Origin: Circinella minor
Taxonomy: Eukaryota > Mucoromycota > Mucoromycetes > Mucorales > Lichtheimiaceae
Length of the DNA stretch: 64,000 bases
NCBI GenBank assembly: GCA_016758965.1
Contig: JAEPRB010000141.1
Location: 1 to 64,000 of the forward strand
Reading direction: 5' to 3'
In this document: in pieces, positions 61,101-64,000 of the stretch
Layout of the letters: every line of letters begins with the position of its first letter
Position numbering within the stretch: the first letter of the stretch is position 1
The notes under the pieces: model-generated
The model's database searches: none
What the model was told of the DNA's origin: nothing
The model's input: the letters and a program-made list of their open reading frames with translations, nothing else
Made by a program: the position numbers and the translations under genes

Positions 61101-63391
61101 AAAAAGAGTCTACATCCAGAACGATCCGAAGTTTAGTAGCCGTTGTCACCACCCTGGTAAAGTCTTCCGATACCGGGCATGAAATCGAGGCATCTGATGT
61201 CAAGAAATTAGTATATTCTTCAAGTACTATTGGTGACCATGAACTAGCTGCAGCAGCTGAAGTTATCAATCTGTTGCGACCTTATGTACCCAAATCATCC
61301 AAAGGTCAGGACCCTGACTGTAGCATGTTCACATTAGCACCTCTTGCATTTATTACCATCACAGTCTTGCGCGCTGTCGGTTTACCAAAACAGGCATGGG
61401 AAATGAGTCATAAAGCAGAAGATGTGATTGCTTTACCATTGTCGGCGAGAGCCTTGTATGAACTATTTTCTAATTATTATACAATTTACCACCGTGACGA
61501 GACCCCAATCACATCACACGCAGAAGCAGGAAAAAATCAAAAGGAAACGATTGGTGGTTTTTTCGATATACAAATAATTGACAAAATATGCAAAAAGCAC
61601 CATTTACAACCTTTATGGTCTATGAAGTTTGTCAATCGCTATACAATTCAATGGCTCAGTTACAAGGTAATTTCATCCTCAAACGCAGCGTCACCTACAC
61701 AGTCAACAGATACAAAGCGACGACAACAAAAAAAATCATTAAATGATAATGAAAAAGAGCAACTTCAGGAAGAAATTAGTAAAGTTAAAACAGAAGTTAA
61801 TGATCTGAGAAAGGAGCTGAAGCCTGCCAACAAGAATCATGCAGAAGCATGTAAAGAACGCATGACACGTCGTGTGGCGCATAATAATAGCTGGAAACGT
61901 ATCAAGAGTTTACGTGCCGCTGGCGTACTTCCTGATACAGAACTTTTTGAGATTAAAGAAACCCAATGGAATGCTGTAAAAGATAGTAAGAAGAAGGCTG
62001 ACGAATGTCGTGATGAAGCGTATAAAGTCAGTAATGAATTACGTTGCAAGAATTCACAATTATATCAACTGGAAAAGCAGCTGCATGGTCAATCATTACC
62101 ACCACTAAAACCTCTTGTTGTAAGTAACTTTTATAATTCAATATTTATATGTTTTGTTTCCAAGTGATATTGTTTAATAATATGATACATGTCTGTGCTT
62201 ATTATCATTTAGGACAAATCATTATTAAAGGAATTTGATCTCCATGATCCCAAAACATTTATATCTTCAAGTGATCCTGGGTTGGTTGTTACTACTTGTA
62301 CAATAGGAACGACATCTAAGCAGTACTTGGATGTTATAAATAACTATAAAAACTTGTATACGTTGTTGGAATGTGAAGATACAAGTTATGAAATGGATAT
62401 TGATGCAGAAGAAGAAGGAAATATGGATGTACCAGGATCTTCCAATATTATCGTAGCACCAAGTCAATCGTCAATATTATCTCCTGCGTCATCATCAGCA
62501 TCATTGTTGTCATTACCTTACTTACTAAAGCGTGTGACTAATAACACCCCGCAAAGCATGGATAGTAAAACCCTGTCAAAAAAAAATAGATGGAAACGAG
62601 AGCGTAAAAAGAGGAAAAAAGAGGAAATAAGCCGTGACAGCTTAAATCGTGACCAAAAAACCAGAAGTTTGCTAGATAAATTAGCCCATAAAAAGCTTGT
62701 TGCCAAGATACGACGTGAAATGGTGAACGGGGTTAAGAATGCCAAGGTGATTCATAGTTTTGGTGCTTGGAAGCTAAGGTATATTATTGTTTATCTTGCT
62801 GTACTATATAATAATTATGTACACAATCACTTATTAAAGAAAAATTATATCTTTTAGGAATTCTCCAATAAAAGGGCACAGAAGAAGAAGTAGTAAGAAA
62901 GTTCAAGCCGCAGCAAAACAATGTGAACATGATAAAGTAATTGAAGTCGACGAGTACCTCAGTTCCACTGTCTGCCCATACTGTTTTCAAAGGCTATCCA
63001 ATCACATATATCGAAGAAATGACAAATTGGTCAAGGTTAATGGTGCCAAAACTTGTAACAATCCTCATTGTCCAAGTCGTACTACCAATAGTACAACTAT
63101 GACTCGCGATGCTATTGGGGCGTTTAATATTGGCTTAATTACCATCTCATCTCTTCTCTCGACTACCGGAGAACCCATATTCCCTTTCTCCCGTACAAGC
63201 TCAAAAAATATCAAGTACACAAGACAAGATCTTGACAATATTTTCAATACTGCTATGCCTCCGAGTGGTAATTATTGCTCTTTTTAATTAGTGTTTATGT
63301 ATCATAAATGATAAAAGCAAACTAATATAATTTTTATCATATAGACGGATCAGTACAGCACCGACACGAAGTCCGACTGGGAAGTAACTAG
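58148..63391 (+). CDS. Large Fanzor/TnpB-type RNA-guided nuclease-like protein
   Basis: Eleven coding blocks: 58148-58244, 58349-58991, 59095-59452, 59551-59732 (contains a frame problem), 59825-60019, 60147-60385, 60478-62119, 62213-62778, 62858-63267 and 63345-63391. With the 59.7-kb block read as two exons this gives about 1451 residues. The C-terminal third carries a split RuvC nuclease. RuvC-I is SSSDPGLVVTTC (Asp about 1132), and a candidate RuvC-II strand is VIHSFGAWKLR. VIEVDEYLSSTVCPYC follows, with a zinc ribbon of two Cys pairs (CPYC … CNNPHC) and RuvC-III TRDAIGAFNIG (Asp about 1384). This is the OrfB/TnpB C-terminal layout found in eukaryotic Fanzor proteins, which cut DNA guided by an omega-RNA. 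The ~1100 residues before it have acidic and coiled-coil parts (about 61720-62090) and a basic NLS-like KKNRWKRERKKRKK. Their fold is not recognised. The ending PPSDGSVQHRHEVRLGSN assumes the last intron is spliced; unspliced, the stop is at 63287. Confidence 0.75.
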
Positions 63392-63792
63392 GTGAGACAC
63401 GATTTTTTTTTACTTTTATTATTCACTTTCTTCGTTTACTAAAGCCCAGATATTTTATTATAGCCCACAGGGACAGAAGAATTTAAATGACGAAATTTTA
63501 GAAAAGATAATTTTCTTTATTCATTTTGAGGATATTCATAAGATAAAAAACTAATAATAGTAATAATAATAATAATAAAATAAATGATGATAAGACTGAT
63601 AAGTTTATATAATAATATTAACCAGAAGAAAGAATGTTGATATTTGTTGTTGTTTACTCAAGTGAATAAAATTTGAGTGATATGATGACTACGTATACAC
63701 AATATTGAAAATGAGACATCTCATTCAGTTTACATATGCTAAATGCTGTGGAAACAAAAAATATGCTATATATCAATATGTCATTATCAAAC
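63392..63792. other. 3' flank of the Fanzor-type gene
   Basis: About 400 bp, AT-rich, with a (TAA)n run at 63555-63580. It separates convergent stops. If an omega-RNA is made as in TnpB and Fanzor loci, it would be expected around the gene 3' end into this region. No structure is obvious by eye. Confidence 0.5.
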
Positions 63793-64000
63793 TTACCATG
63801 TCTTAAAAACATCTTCTAATCTCGTCATAGCGTTATCGTTATCGTTGTTGTTGTTCTTTATGATAAAAGTAAACCATTTAGCAAAACTTTCAATAAAGAA
63901 TTTACTACTAAATGTGCGATAATAATCGAGCGGGTAATTATCATGATCTCTCGAATAATTTATCGACTTAAATTTTGTTTTTCCAATGTCCAAAGTGAGT
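63793..64000 (-). CDS. C-terminal end of an unidentified gene (partial)
   Basis: An open frame enters from beyond the right edge and stops at 63793-63795. It encodes about 68 residues, including DNYPLDYYRTFSSKFFIESF and AKWFTFIIKNNNN, then an Asn/Asp run and a final RLEDVFKTW. Composition is protein-like, but too little is present to name a family or decide whether this is one exon. Confidence 0.35.
   Translation of the reverse strand, partial: LTLDIGKTKFKSINYSRDHDNYPLDYYRTFSSKFFIESFAKWFTFIIKNNNNDNDNAMTRLEDVFKTW

Overview
The window is nuclear DNA from a filamentous fungus, most likely a Mucorales (zygomycete-type) genome. The evidence is its strong AT-richness, genes split by short GT..AG introns (mostly about 50-150 bp), pyrimidine-rich tracts just before start codons, long poly-A/T and (AT)n/(TC)n runs, and fungal proteins such as a class V myosin with a DIL tail, Spt5 with fission-yeast-like TPAW repeats, Vps34, Gyp5 and Pex23-type peroxins. 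The assignment to Mucorales is an inference from style and content. No rRNA, tRNA or CRISPR array was seen.

Layout. 0.2-6.5 kb: a motor-less kinesin-14-like coiled-coil protein (-) diverges from SPT5 (+). 7.7-8.1 kb: a decayed RAE1/GLE2 relic. 8.5-12 kb: a T5orf172/GIY-YIG-type protein (-) and a membrane protein with PY motifs (-). 13.8-15.8 kb: a single-pass basic membrane protein (+). 16.4-22.8 kb: class V myosin (-, 15 exons). 25.2-25.8 kb: a small Cys-rich type I membrane protein (+). 26.2-29.0 kb: a NOP4/RBM28-like nucleolar protein with a long RGG tail (-). 30.7-33.5 kb: a GYP5-like TBC Rab-GAP (+). 35.4-37.6 kb: an FkbM-type methyltransferase with several frame breaks (pseudogene), followed by 2.4 kb with further coding relics. 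40.0-42.1 kb: an F-box/LRR protein (+). 43.5-50.1 kb: two Pex23/DysF peroxin paralogues facing each other around a nitronate monooxygenase. 50.5-54.7 kb: VPS34 PI3-kinase (-, 17 exons). 55.7-57.8 kb: a multi-BRCT protein (-). 58.1-63.4 kb: a large intron-rich gene ending in a TnpB/Fanzor-type RuvC nuclease domain (+). 63.8-64 kb: the end of an unidentified gene (-).

Functional themes. Most intact genes are single-copy housekeeping genes: membrane traffic (myosin V, Rab-GAP, Vps34), transcription elongation (Spt5), ribosome biogenesis (Nop4), peroxisome membrane (Pex23 family) and DNA damage (BRCT). The unusual content is the Fanzor-type nuclease beside the BRCT gene, a kinesin-14 stalk that stops where its motor should begin, a phage-type T5orf172 domain in a fungal gene, the inverted peroxin pair, and a gene graveyard at 35-40 kb. 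Exon borders were set by hand from splice signals, frame continuity and family resemblance. Lengths in residues depend on those models.
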